Origin: an uncultured Eubacterium sp. | GTDB lineage: Bacteria; Bacillota; Clostridia; Lachnospirales; Lachnospiraceae | Direction of reading: 5' to 3' | Assembly (NCBI GenBank): GCA_934317205.1 | Contig: CAKREL010000106.1 | Coordinates: 1-7,151, forward strand | DNA: 7,151 nucleotides | In this document: piece after piece, positions 1 to 6,520 of the stretch | Layout: every line of letters starts with the position of its first letter | Position numbering within the stretch: the stretch's first letter is position 1 | The notes under the pieces: model-generated | Databases searched by the model: none | What the model saw: the letters and a program-made list of their open reading frames with translations, nothing else | What the model was told of the DNA's origin: nothing | Translations under genes and position numbers: made by a program

Positions 1-66
1 CGATCACTTAACCGCGACACCTTCGGCGCTTCGCATATGCGAAGACTCTCCAGAGTGAACTTGTCT
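1..66 (-). ncRNA. Glycine riboswitch aptamer, truncated by the window edge
   Basis: Read on the minus strand, this stretch carries both hallmark elements of the glycine (gcvT) riboswitch. CTCTGGAGAG lies at 55-46 (+ strand CTCTCCAGAG), and GCGCCGAAGGTG follows at 29-18. They are separated by a perfect 16-bp hairpin palindrome, CTTCGCATATGCGAAG (29-44). Next comes GCGGTTA-AG-TGATCG at 16-1, which would close a further stem with one more base beyond the edge. The usual closing segment (CUCUCAGG...) and any second aptamer would lie outside the window. The family binds glycine and switches expression of glycine cleavage genes or AGCS-type transporters in the downstream transcript. Here the target must be to the left of position 1. 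The identification rests on recalled consensus, not a covariance search. The same bases can be read as short open frames on both strands, which I regard as spurious. Confidence 0.85.
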
Positions 67-119
67 GCGATGCAAAAATATGCATCTGATTTCAACGACC
101 AACGACAAATCCGTAGAAA

Positions 120-148
120 AGCATATCACAGGTTTTTGCAATATGCAA
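120..148 (-). promoter_or_regulatory. Candidate promoter for the leftward riboswitch transcript
   Basis: On the minus strand, TTGCAT (148-143) is followed after 17 bp by TATGCT (125-120). This matches the sigma-A layout with a weak -35 and a fair -10. It would start a transcript near 113, about 50 nt before the riboswitch core. A short hairpin, GATGCA-6 nt-TGCATC (69-86), would fall in the leader. The hexamers are imperfect, so this is a guess guided by the need for a leftward promoter here. Confidence 0.3.
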
Positions 149-243
149 GCATTTTTCTTTATACAACGTACATTTGTCTTTCCATGATGTTCAAGCGCTA
201 AATCTTATGTTTTTCAAATCTCACAAACAAATTCGACTTGAAC

Positions 244-272
244 TTGCACCATGCTTCTTATCAGTATACAAT
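244..272 (+). promoter_or_regulatory. Promoter of the aldo/keto reductase gene
   Basis: TTGCAC (244-249), a 17-bp spacer and TACAAT (267-272) form a sigma-A type promoter with a good -10 and a half-matching -35. The start codon lies 46 bp downstream at 319, with the ribosome site GAGGTGA at 306-312. The stretch 149-243 between this and the leftward signals shows no gene. Confidence 0.5.
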
Positions 273-318
273 ATCTTTTTAACAGAATAAAAAACAGTTA
301 TTTATGAGGTGAAACATT

Positions 319-1347
319 ATGAAACAGATTACATTAGGATCCACTGGCATCCAGACACCACAAAATGCCTTTGGTGCATTACCAATCCAGCGTGTATCCA
401 CGGAAGAAGCAGTCAAGATCCTGCACCGTGCTTACGAAGGAGGCATGACATTTTTTGACACTGCCCGTGCCTACAGCGACAGCGAAGAAAAAATGGGAGA
501 AGCCTTCGGACACATGCGCAATAAAATTTATATTGCCACCAAAACAGCCGCAACGACTCCGGATGAATTCTGGCGTCAGCTAGAAACATCCCTGCACTTA
601 CTCAAAACCGATTATCTTGATCTGTACCAGTTCCACTGTGTCAACCAGTGTTACCGCCCGGAAGACGGAACAGGAATGTATGAATGTATGCTGAAAGCAA
701 AAGAACAGGGTATGATCCGCCACATCGGTGTCACTGCACACAAGATCGGTATCGCAGAAGAATGTGTCGCTTCCGGCCTGTACGAAACCATGCAGTTCCC
801 GTTCAGCTATCTTTCCTCGGTACAGGAACTGAAACTGGTAGAAGCCTGTTCCAAGCAGAACATGGGCTTTATTGCCATGAAAGGACTGGCTGGAGGGCTG
901 ATCCACAACTCCAAAGCTGCCATGGCCTACATGACACAGTTTGATAACGTTCTGCCAATCTGGGGAATCCAGAAAATATCCGAACTGGAAGAATGGCTCT
1001 CTTATATGGAAAATACCCCTTCCATGGATGAAGAAATTTCTGCTTATATCGAAAAAGAAAAACTGGAACTGACCGGTGATTTCTGCCGTGGCTGCGGTTA
1101 CTGTATGCCATGTCCTGCTGGCATTATGATCAATCAGTGTGCCCGCATGTCCCTCATGCTGCGCCGCGCACCGAGCGCCGGCTGGCTGACTCCGCAGATG
1201 CAGAAAGAGATGAAAAAAATCGAGAACTGTCTGGAATGTGGCCAGTGCATGAAAAAATGTCCATATGAACTGAATACCCCGGAACTTCTGAAGAAGAATT
1301 ATGAGGATTACAAAAAAGTCCTTGCCGGAGAAGTATCTGTAAATTAG
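319..1347 (+). CDS. Aldo/keto reductase with C-terminal 4Fe-4S domain
   Basis: This 342-residue protein is probably a cytoplasmic NAD(P)H-linked carbonyl oxidoreductase that can also pass electrons through iron-sulfur clusters. Residues 1 to about 230 form the aldo/keto reductase barrel. The family's catalytic tetrad is visible as D47 and Y52 (in FDTARAY), K75 (IATK) and H106 (YQFH). The tail carries two cysteine groups: C256, C259, C262 and C265 (CRGCGYCMPCP, with C274 nearby), and C304, C307, C310 and C314 (CLECGQCMKKCP). These resemble ferredoxin-type [4Fe-4S] ligands. The architecture matches the predicted oxidoreductases grouped as COG1453. The ATG at 319 is preceded by GAGGTGA at 6 bp spacing, so the start is well supported. 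The gene is monocistronic, with its own promoter and a terminator right after the stop. The substrate cannot be read from the sequence. Confidence 0.93.
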   Translation: MKQITLGSTGIQTPQNAFGALPIQRVSTEEAVKILHRAYEGGMTFFDTARAYSDSEEKMGEAFGHMRNKIYIATKTAATTPDEFWRQLETSLHLLKTDYLDLYQFHCVNQCYRPEDGTGMYECMLKAKEQGMIRHIGVTAHKIGIAEECVASGLYETMQFPFSYLSSVQELKLVEACSKQNMGFIAMKGLAGGLIHNSKAAMAYMTQFDNVLPIWGIQKISELEEWLSYMENTPSMDEEISAYIEKEKLELTGDFCRGCGYCMPCPAGIMINQCARMSLMLRRAPSAGWLTPQMQKEMKKIENCLECGQCMKKCPYELNTPELLKKNYEDYKKVLAGEVSVN

Positions 1348-1351
1348 AAAT

Positions 1352-1391
1352 GAGATTCCGAATGTAAACCGCATTCGGAATTTTGTTTTTT
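1352..1391 (+). terminator. Rho-independent terminator of the aldo/keto reductase gene
   Basis: A 10-bp perfect stem, ATTCCGAATG (1355-1364) with CATTCGGAAT (1372-1381), encloses the 7-nt loop TAAACCG. It can be lengthened by G-U and A-U pairs at its base. It is followed by the tract TTTTGTTTTTT. It begins five bases after the stop codon, so it separates this gene from the symporter gene downstream. Confidence 0.9.
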
Positions 1392-1392
1392 G

Positions 1393-1417
1393 CTTTAAAG
1401 TTTCGCACTTTAAAGTG
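1393..1417. promoter_or_regulatory. Operator-like dyad next to the symporter promoter
   Basis: CTTTAAAG occurs twice (1393-1400 and 1408-1415), each copy being its own palindrome. Together they form a 9-bp inverted repeat, CTTTAAAGT (1393-1401) with ACTTTAAAG (1407-1415), around a 5-bp centre TTCGC. The right copy is part of the perfect 12-bp palindrome CACTTTAAAGTG (1406-1417). The dyad ends one base before the -35 hexamer at 1418, a typical place for a regulator to bind. A role as a second hairpin after the preceding terminator is possible but less attractive, because no U tract follows. Confidence 0.45.
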
Positions 1418-1446
1418 TTGTTGTTTCCAGGAATATATGCTATACT
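1418..1446 (+). promoter_or_regulatory. Extended -10 promoter of the symporter gene
   Basis: TTGTTG (1418-1423) and TATACT (1441-1446) are separated by 17 bp. TGC directly before the -10 makes it an extended -10 element, TGCTATACT. Transcription should start near 1453, leaving a leader of about 30 nt that contains the ribosome site AAGGGGG (1471-1477), 5 bp before the ATG. Confidence 0.7.
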
Positions 1447-1482
1447 TGCTTTTATCATTGCTGTAAAACTAAGGGGGACATT

Positions 1483-2859
1483 ATGACAACAATTATTGAA
1501 CTTGTATACAACTTTTTATGGGGTGATCTGGTCACCCTTCCATTACCTGGCGGCGGGACATTAGGTCTTCCGCTTCTGGTTATTTTACTGATTCCAACCG
1601 GAATCTACTTTACCATTCGGACAAGATTCCTGCCAATCCGCCTTTTTCCGGATATGGTTCGTGCCTTAAATGAAAAAAAAGACAAACGCGGCGGTCTGTC
1701 TTCGTTTCAGACACTGATCGTCTCCACGGCTACCCGCGTTGGCATGGGTAATCTGGTAGGTGTTGTGGCAGCTATCTCAGCCGGAGGTGCCGGTGCTGTA
1801 TTCTGGATGTGGATCACCGCACTGCTTGGTTCTTCTACTGCTTTTATTGAAGGTACCCTGGCACAGCTTCACAAAGAAAAAGATCCGCTCTATGGCGGAT
1901 ACCATGGCGGACCTGCTTATTATATGCATCATTTTTTTGCCAAAAGAAAAGATGGCACTTATCGCAAATACTCCGTACTTGCTGTACTTTTTGCAATTTC
2001 CGGCCTTATCTGCTGGTGCGGCATCAGTCAGGTAATCAGCAATTCTGTTACCTCTGCCTTTGAAAATGCATTTTCCATCCCGCCACTGGCAACGACCATC
2101 ATTCTTGTTGTTCTTGCTGCAATTATTGTACTTCGGAAAAATGCAACCGTAAAGGTTTTGGACATCATGGTTCCGATCATGGCATGTGCATACTTTATTT
2201 TTACTGTCATTATCATTCTTACACACCTCGGACAGATGCCGGACGTTTTTGCACGTATTTTCCAGGAAGCATTCGGTTTCCGCCAGGTTGCAGCCGGCGG
2301 TTTCGGTGCCGTATTAATGAATGGTGTAAAACGAGGACTGTTTTCCAATGAAGCCGGTTCCGGTTCTGCACCATGTGCGGCAGCTGCTGCCAAAAGCGAT
2401 GACGCTGTTAAAATTGGTCTGGTACAGTCACTGGGCGTATTTATTGATACCATTGTGATTTGTACCTGTACTGCAATGATCCTGCTTCTCGTACCACAAG
2501 AACTCACCAACGGACTTGTCGGCATGGATCTGCTGCAGACTGCTATGCAGTACCACCTTGGAACATTTGGAACAATCTTTATTGCAGCTACCCTGGCAAT
2601 GTTCAGTTTTTCCACCTTCATTGGAATTCTGTTCTATGCCCGCTCCAACGTAGCCTACCTGTTTGGAAATAAATGGTGTTACCAGACTGCCTACAAAATC
2701 GTGGCTCTTGTAATGCTCTTCATCGGAGGACTTGCAGCCTACACCACAGTATGGGATCTTGGTGACGTAGGCGTTGGCCTCATGACCATCTTCAACCTGA
2801 TCGCACTCTACCCGATGGGAGGCCAGGCACTGAAAGCCCTGAAAAAAGCAGGAAAATAA
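1483..2859 (+). CDS. AGCS family sodium:alanine/glycine symporter
   Basis: This 458-residue integral membrane protein is of the alanine or glycine:cation symporter family (AGCS), which imports small neutral amino acids with sodium ions. The length is normal for the family. Family-typical stretches include SSFQTLIVSTATRVGMGNLV (73-92), in the region that in AGCS transporters contributes to the substrate and sodium site. Others are the loop YGGYHGGPAYYM (137-148) and GVKRGLFSNEAGSGSAP (281-297). Many hydrophobic segments are visible, for example around 28-46, 93-120, 164-190, 203-217, 227-247, 312-337, 360-384, 405-420 and 428-445. I did not derive an exact helix count. The ATG at 1483 has a strong Shine-Dalgarno site. 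It is transcribed alone from its own promoter behind an operator-like dyad. Alanine versus glycine preference cannot be told from sequence alone. Confidence 0.95.
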   Translation: MTTIIELVYNFLWGDLVTLPLPGGGTLGLPLLVILLIPTGIYFTIRTRFLPIRLFPDMVRALNEKKDKRGGLSSFQTLIVSTATRVGMGNLVGVVAAISAGGAGAVFWMWITALLGSSTAFIEGTLAQLHKEKDPLYGGYHGGPAYYMHHFFAKRKDGTYRKYSVLAVLFAISGLICWCGISQVISNSVTSAFENAFSIPPLATTIILVVLAAIIVLRKNATVKVLDIMVPIMACAYFIFTVIIILTHLGQMPDVFARIFQEAFGFRQVAAGGFGAVLMNGVKRGLFSNEAGSGSAPCAAAAAKSDDAVKIGLVQSLGVFIDTIVICTCTAMILLLVPQELTNGLVGMDLLQTAMQYHLGTFGTIFIAATLAMFSFSTFIGILFYARSNVAYLFGNKWCYQTAYKIVALVMLFIGGLAAYTTVWDLGDVGVGLMTIFNLIALYPMGGQALKALKKAGK

Positions 2860-2878
2860 TTTTGGGGAAATTATTAAA

Positions 2879-3052
2879 TGAAATCGAAGAATCGTTTCTG
2901 AGCCGCTAGACGTTCGTTACCTTCATTTCACGGTGGTTTCATCGCGCTCACTCCCACCTCCTATAAAAGCTGGTCGGTTCCCGTTCGCGCAAAACCTTGT
3001 GAAACTCAGTCACTCACTCAACCGCTTGCCCAGAAACGATTCTTCGATTTCA
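2879..3052. repeat. 174-bp palindromic element with perfect 22-bp terminal inverted repeats
   Basis: The left arm at 2879-2900 (TGAAATCGAAG...TTTCTG) is exactly the reverse complement of the right arm at 3031-3052. With a one-base bulge the arms extend to TAAA/TTTA at 2875 and 3057. The interior is also imperfectly self-complementary around the same centre near 2965: TTTCAC (2926-2931) pairs with GTGAAA (2999-3004), GCGC (2944-2947) with GCGC (2987-2990), and ACC (2956-2958) with GGT (2972-2974). It encodes no credible protein. It sits in the 3' untranslated region of the symporter transcript, upstream of the terminator, where the RNA would fold into one long hairpin. The form suggests a small non-autonomous repeat (MITE-like) or a structured RNA. 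No target-site duplication is obvious. Confidence 0.8.
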
Positions 3053-3157
3053 ATTTACAATATCCAAAATAACCATCTCAGTCTGCGTGATACGGCTGAC
3101 AGGATCTATCTGCGGCGGCTCATTAACTGACACTGCGGCAGATTGCAGTCTAGCATA

Positions 3158-3226
3158 GAAAAAAAGGAATGAATTTCATTCGAACGGGCGTCTTAGCCCG
3201 AAGGATGCAATTCATTCCTTTTTTTC
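3158..3226. terminator. Bidirectional Rho-independent terminator
   Basis: An 18-bp perfect stem joins 3158-3175 (GAAAAAAAGGAATGAATT) to 3209-3226. A second inner stem, CGGGC (3185-3189) with GCCCG (3196-3200), closes around the 6-nt loop GTCTTA. Seven A residues on one side and seven T residues on the other give a U tract in either direction. It can therefore end both the rightward symporter transcript and the leftward helicase transcript. It lies 64 bp after the helicase stop but about 300 bp after the symporter stop. Confidence 0.88.
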
Positions 3227-3290
3227 TTTCACGACCTAAATCCCTGCCGCTTCACAACTTAAATTGCCGCCGCTCAAAAAGTCCAAAACC

Positions 3291-4880
3291 CTATTTCGCA
3301 TTGGCCGGCTCTACATTAATGCTCTTTCCTTTGATCTTGGCATTTTTCATTGCTTTCAATACAGCTGCTCCATACTCTCTCGGAACTTCCACAAATGTAT
3401 AGCTGTCAAACATATCAATCGCTCCTACCAGATCACCCGGCATTCCGGATTCTCCGGCAACTGCTCCAAGGATATCTCCCGGACGCACGCGCTGTTTTTT
3501 TCCAATATTGATAAAGAGACGAACCATGCCATCTTCTGCACCGGTATCAGAGAAATCGAAATTATCCTGTTTCACACCTTCGCGCTCTGCTTTTCCAAGT
3601 GCCTGATATAAAAAGGCTGCTGCCAAATCCATTGCTGTATAATCACCGTTATTGATCTGAGATTCAACCATATTTACCATCTTGGTCAGATCTTCATTTT
3701 CGATGATCTGATCTAACTGATCCATGATTTTTTCGCATTTAGCTTCCTCTACGTCACGCATGGACGGAATCGGCTGTGCATAGATCTTGGTCTTGCAATA
3801 ACGCATGATCTCTTTTAACTTGTAAACTTCTTTTCCTTTTACAAAAGAAAATGCTCTGCCTGTTCTGCCTGCACGACCGGTACGACCGATACGATGAACA
3901 TAATACTCGTCATCCTGCGGCAGATCGTAGTTAAATACTGCCTCCACGTCATCGACGTCAATACCGCGGGCAGCCACATCTGTTGCCACCAGAATCTCTG
4001 TCTTGCCATTACGGAAGTTACGCATCACACGGTCACGCTGCTGCTGCTTCATATCACCATGCAGTCCTTCTGCAAAATAGCCGCGGTTCTGAAGCTCGTT
4101 TGCCAGCTCATCTACCATATGTTTTGTATTACAGAATACAAGGGAAAGCTTCGGATCATAGACATCCAGAAGTCTTGTCAGAATATCAAGTTTATCTTTT
4201 CTTCTGACATCATAGTAATACTGCTCAATATTTTTCACTGTCAGCTCTTTTTTTACAACTTTGATGGTCAGTGCATCTTTCTGATACTGTTTTGTAATCT
4301 CCATGATCTCTTTCGGCATCGTTGCGGAAAAAAGAACGGTCTGACGATCTTCCGGAAGATACTTCAATACTTCTTCGATATCCTCACGGAATCCCATATT
4401 CAGCATTTCATCTGCTTCATCCAGAATGATCGTATGGATAAAATCACAGCGGATGGTTTTTCTTCTTAAATGGTCCATCACACGGCCCGGAGTACCAACG
4501 ATGATCTGTACGCCGCCTTTCAAAGAACGGATCTGTTTTCCAATCTCCTGTCCGCCGTAGATTGGAAGAATCTTAATACCATGCATGTATTTTGCCAGGT
4601 TGTGTAACTCATTAGATACCTGGATTGCAAGCTCACGGGTCGGGCATAAGATCAGTGCCTGCGTTTTCTTCAGTTTCGGATCCACTTTGTGAAGCAGCGG
4701 AATACCGAAAGATGCCGTTTTTCCGGTTCCTGTCTGCGCCTGTCCGATGACATCTCTGCCACTCATAACAGCCGGAATAGACTGTGCCTGAATCGGAGTC
4801 GCCTCCTCAAATCCCATTTCTTTGATAGCCCGCAGAATCTGCGGATTTAAATCTAAGTCTTCAAATAAAACTGTACTCAT
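3291..4880 (-). CDS. DEAD-box RNA helicase with DbpA-type RNA-binding domain
   Basis: This 529-residue ATP-dependent RNA helicase probably acts in 50S ribosome assembly or RNA remodelling. Numbered from the ATG, the motifs are: Q motif with Q31 (TPIQAQ), Walker A AQTGTGKT (48-55), PTRELA (80-85), TPGR (130-133), DEAD (154-157), SAT (185-187), ATDVAARGIDV (299-309) and HRIGRTGRAGR (329-339). Residues about 452-526, beginning MVRLFINIGKKQRVRPGDIL, resemble the DbpA RNA-binding fold (PF03880). In DbpA and YxiN that domain recognises 23S rRNA. The linker at about 365-445 is helical and acidic. An in-frame TTG at 4895 would add five residues, but those codons contain the ribosome site AAAGGAA, so the ATG at 4880 is preferred. 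The gene is monocistronic, with its own promoter. The precise orthologue (CshA, DeaD or DbpA type) is not certain. The C-terminus favours the DbpA/YxiN side. Confidence 0.95.
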   Translation of the reverse strand: MSTVLFEDLDLNPQILRAIKEMGFEEATPIQAQSIPAVMSGRDVIGQAQTGTGKTASFGIPLLHKVDPKLKKTQALILCPTRELAIQVSNELHNLAKYMHGIKILPIYGGQEIGKQIRSLKGGVQIIVGTPGRVMDHLRRKTIRCDFIHTIILDEADEMLNMGFREDIEEVLKYLPEDRQTVLFSATMPKEIMEITKQYQKDALTIKVVKKELTVKNIEQYYYDVRRKDKLDILTRLLDVYDPKLSLVFCNTKHMVDELANELQNRGYFAEGLHGDMKQQQRDRVMRNFRNGKTEILVATDVAARGIDVDDVEAVFNYDLPQDDEYYVHRIGRTGRAGRTGRAFSFVKGKEVYKLKEIMRYCKTKIYAQPIPSMRDVEEAKCEKIMDQLDQIIENEDLTKMVNMVESQINNGDYTAMDLAAAFLYQALGKAEREGVKQDNFDFSDTGAEDGMVRLFINIGKKQRVRPGDILGAVAGESGMPGDLVGAIDMFDSYTFVEVPREYGAAVLKAMKNAKIKGKSINVEPANAK

Positions 4881-4924
4881 ATATTTCCTTTCCAAATAAA
4901 AAGTTGTTATTCAGAGTTTTCTAT

Positions 4925-4954
4925 ATTATTCATCTCAGAATCATTGCACGTCAA
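4925..4954 (-). promoter_or_regulatory. Promoter of the helicase gene
   Basis: On the minus strand, TTGACG (4954-4949) and AATAAT (4930-4925) each match the sigma-A consensus at five of six bases, with an 18-bp spacer. The -10 lies 44 bp upstream of the ATG, leaving a leader of roughly 35-40 nt. The leader is short for a cold-shock-type 5' untranslated region, so no such control is evident. Confidence 0.65.
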
Positions 4955-5004
4955 CACTTTTAAAATACTTTCCAATCAAGAATACCCTCTGAATAAATTT
5001 GCAG

Positions 5005-5054
5005 AAAAAAAGTGTGCTTTGCACACTGAATTCAATGATAACAAAGCACACTTT
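5005..5054 (-). terminator. Terminator of the ATPase gene with two alternative 5' arms
   Basis: In minus-strand RNA, AAAGUGUGCUUUG (5054-5042) can form a 13-bp stem with CAAAGCACACUUU (5021-5009), running into a U tract (5011-5005). An internal copy, AGUGUGC (5027-5021), can pair instead with GCACACU (5017-5011) as a tight 7-bp stem with a 3-nt loop before the same U tract. Either fold should end transcription 29-78 bases after the ATPase stop. No T run follows on the plus strand, so it acts one way. Confidence 0.85.
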
Positions 5055-5082
5055 AAAAGTCAATGCAGAGATTTCTAAAAAA

Positions 5083-6420
5083 CTATTCTTCCAGAGATTG
5101 AATATATCTTTTCAATAAAAATGTACAAAAATATGGAAATGTCCGAATTCCGTTTTCTATTCCGATATTTCCTTTAATAAATTTAATTCCAAATGTGATA
5201 TCCGGATATTTATCGCTTTCTATCAAACTGCGCAACGATTTAGATCGGCCATTTGTCGCTTTTACTTCTACCGGAACCAGATATTTCTTTGTTCTGACAA
5301 AAAAATCTTCTTCTAATGTAGAATTATCTTTTTTATAATAATAAAGATCATAACCTCCTTTTATCAAAGCTTCAGCTACAATATTTTCATATAAAGCACC
5401 TTTATAAACATTCAGATTTTTATTTGCCCGCAAATCATCCTGCGTTTCCTCATCCATCATTGCCACCAGCATGCCCGTATCAAAATAGTAAAGCTTATAT
5501 TTTTCACTATCATAATTTCCTTTTAATGGAAGCTCCGGATATAATAGACAGTAACAGATATTTACCAGCCCACTATCTTTTAACCAGTCGATACATCCAC
5601 GATAATCCCTGAATCGTGCACCACTTGCTACTTTGGAAATCTGAAATTTTTTATTATCTTTTGCAAGCTGAATTGGAATATGATTAAACACATTCAGAAT
5701 CCTTGCCTGGTCCAATCCTTCCGCATACTTTCGGATATCTTCGCGATAATCTTCCAATAACTGCGTCTGAAGCTGCAATGTACCTTCAAATGTATTTGTC
5801 CGAATATATTCTTTTACAACCCCAGGCAATCCACCTAAAATGCAATAATCTAAAAACAAATTGTCATAAGTCCGGATTTCGGCTTCATTAAATGGCGTTC
5901 CATTTTTCATATGCTCCAGCATATCTTCAATCCATTCCTTCTGATATCCCTTCGCCCACAAAAATTCCTCAAAATCCATAGAATACATTTTGTAATCTGT
6001 TTTATATCCAACACTGTTACTTTCGATTCTCTGGTACGAAATTCCCAATAGAGAACCACTGCATACAACATCAAAACGTCCATCCTGTGCAAAGAATTTC
6101 AAACTCGTAGCAATTTCAGGAAATTCCTGCAGCTCATCAAAAAACAGTAACGTCTCTCTCGGTATAAAACGTTTTTTCGGATCAATTCTTGACATATTTT
6201 TAATAATATCTGCTGCCTGATACCCATCACTGATAATTGTTTTATATTTTGGTTCTTCTACAAAATTAATCTCAATAAATGATTTATAATTCTTTTCTGC
6301 GAAGCTTCGTATCGACTCCGTTTTTCCAATCTGTCTTGCCCCTTTTACAATCAGTGGCTTGCGATATTCATTCGATTTCCACGCTGCCAGATATTGGTCT
6401 ATTTTTCTTTGTAAATACAT
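5083..6420 (-). CDS. AAA-type ATPase of the AAA_14/DUF4143 class
   Basis: This 445-residue cytoplasmic protein is typical in length for the bacterial and archaeal AAA_14 plus DUF4143 family, whose cellular role is mostly unknown. Numbered from the ATG, the Walker A motif is GARQIGKT (27-34) and Walker B is LLFFDELQE (91-99). A sensor-like CSGSLLG lies at 120-126. The DUF4143 part is residues about 200-390. Near the end, GALYENIVAEAL (E345), EEDFF (D372) and VPVEVKA (E385, K387) resemble a PD-(D/E)XK nuclease core, though activity is not shown. The ATG at 6420 follows GGGAGGT at about 9 bp. An upstream in-frame GTG at 6468 has a weak ribosome site and would place GGGAGG inside the coding region, so it is rejected. 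The gene stands alone, with its own terminator. It looks more A/T-rich than the helicase gene, consistent with but not proving horizontal acquisition. A toxin, defence or mobile-element role is possible but unsupported. Confidence 0.88.
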   Translation of the reverse strand: MYLQRKIDQYLAAWKSNEYRKPLIVKGARQIGKTESIRSFAEKNYKSFIEINFVEEPKYKTIISDGYQAADIIKNMSRIDPKKRFIPRETLLFFDELQEFPEIATSLKFFAQDGRFDVVCSGSLLGISYQRIESNSVGYKTDYKMYSMDFEEFLWAKGYQKEWIEDMLEHMKNGTPFNEAEIRTYDNLFLDYCILGGLPGVVKEYIRTNTFEGTLQLQTQLLEDYREDIRKYAEGLDQARILNVFNHIPIQLAKDNKKFQISKVASGARFRDYRGCIDWLKDSGLVNICYCLLYPELPLKGNYDSEKYKLYYFDTGMLVAMMDEETQDDLRANKNLNVYKGALYENIVAEALIKGGYDLYYYKKDNSTLEEDFFVRTKKYLVPVEVKATNGRSKSLRSLIESDKYPDITFGIKFIKGNIGIENGIRTFPYFCTFLLKRYIQSLEE

Positions 6421-6486
6421 CCGTCTGTACCTCCCATAAAAATCGCAGTCTAAACTTATACAATGCACACCTTACAGCAAGAATAC

Positions 6487-6500
6487 CAGGAACATTCCTG
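6487..6500. promoter_or_regulatory. Short palindrome in the ATPase leader
   Basis: CAGGAA (6487-6492) and TTCCTG (6495-6500) form a perfect 6-bp inverted repeat around CA. It sits about 20 bp downstream of the candidate promoter and 67 bp upstream of the ATPase ATG. It could be an operator or a small leader hairpin. At this length chance occurrence is also possible. Confidence 0.25.
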
Positions 6501-6520
6501 ATTTTTCTTCCTACTTCATT

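Larger units (their letters stand above)
2860..3290. other. 431-bp gene-free convergent intergenic region
   Basis: This lies between the stops of the symporter (plus) and the helicase (minus). It contains the palindromic element at 2879-3052, a stretch with no clear identity at 3053-3157, the bidirectional terminator at 3158-3226, and about 64 unremarkable bases before the helicase stop. Short open frames occur here (for example plus 2933-3130). They lack a convincing ribosome site, and that one runs through the palindrome, so none is called. Small G/C-rich pieces such as ACTGC (3132-3136) with GCAGT (3145-3149) could pair. Confidence 0.7.

Noticed and set aside
93..106. Tandem CAACGAC CAACGAC.
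   Set aside because: Only two 7-bp copies; too short to treat as a functional repeat.
1..201. Plus-strand frame open from the left edge to TAA at 199-201 (66 codons), and a minus-strand frame through the same DNA.
   Set aside because: Both run through the glycine riboswitch and A/T-rich leader. The composition is not protein-like and there is no ribosome site, so they are best seen as chance frames.
598..1458. Long 286-codon minus-strand frame across the aldo/keto reductase gene.
   Set aside because: It is a shadow of the real gene, which has complete catalytic and cysteine motifs; the antisense protein matches nothing recognisable and crosses the terminator.
2855..2875. AATAATTT-5 nt-AAATTATT hairpin overlapping the symporter stop codon, considered as its terminator.
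   Set aside because: The stem is entirely A/T pairs and no U tract follows; the strong terminator at 3158-3226 is a better candidate.
2933..3130. A 65-codon plus-strand open frame after the symporter gene.
   Set aside because: It begins inside the palindromic element, has no ribosome site, and its codons are set by the repeat; no recognisable domain.
3050..3172. Minus-strand frame of roughly 40 codons ending at the right arm of the palindrome, with a plausible-looking tail (…NEPPQIDPVSRITQTE…).
   Set aside because: It has no start codon and meets a stop inside the terminator. It could be a gene remnant, but a stretch this short can be chance.
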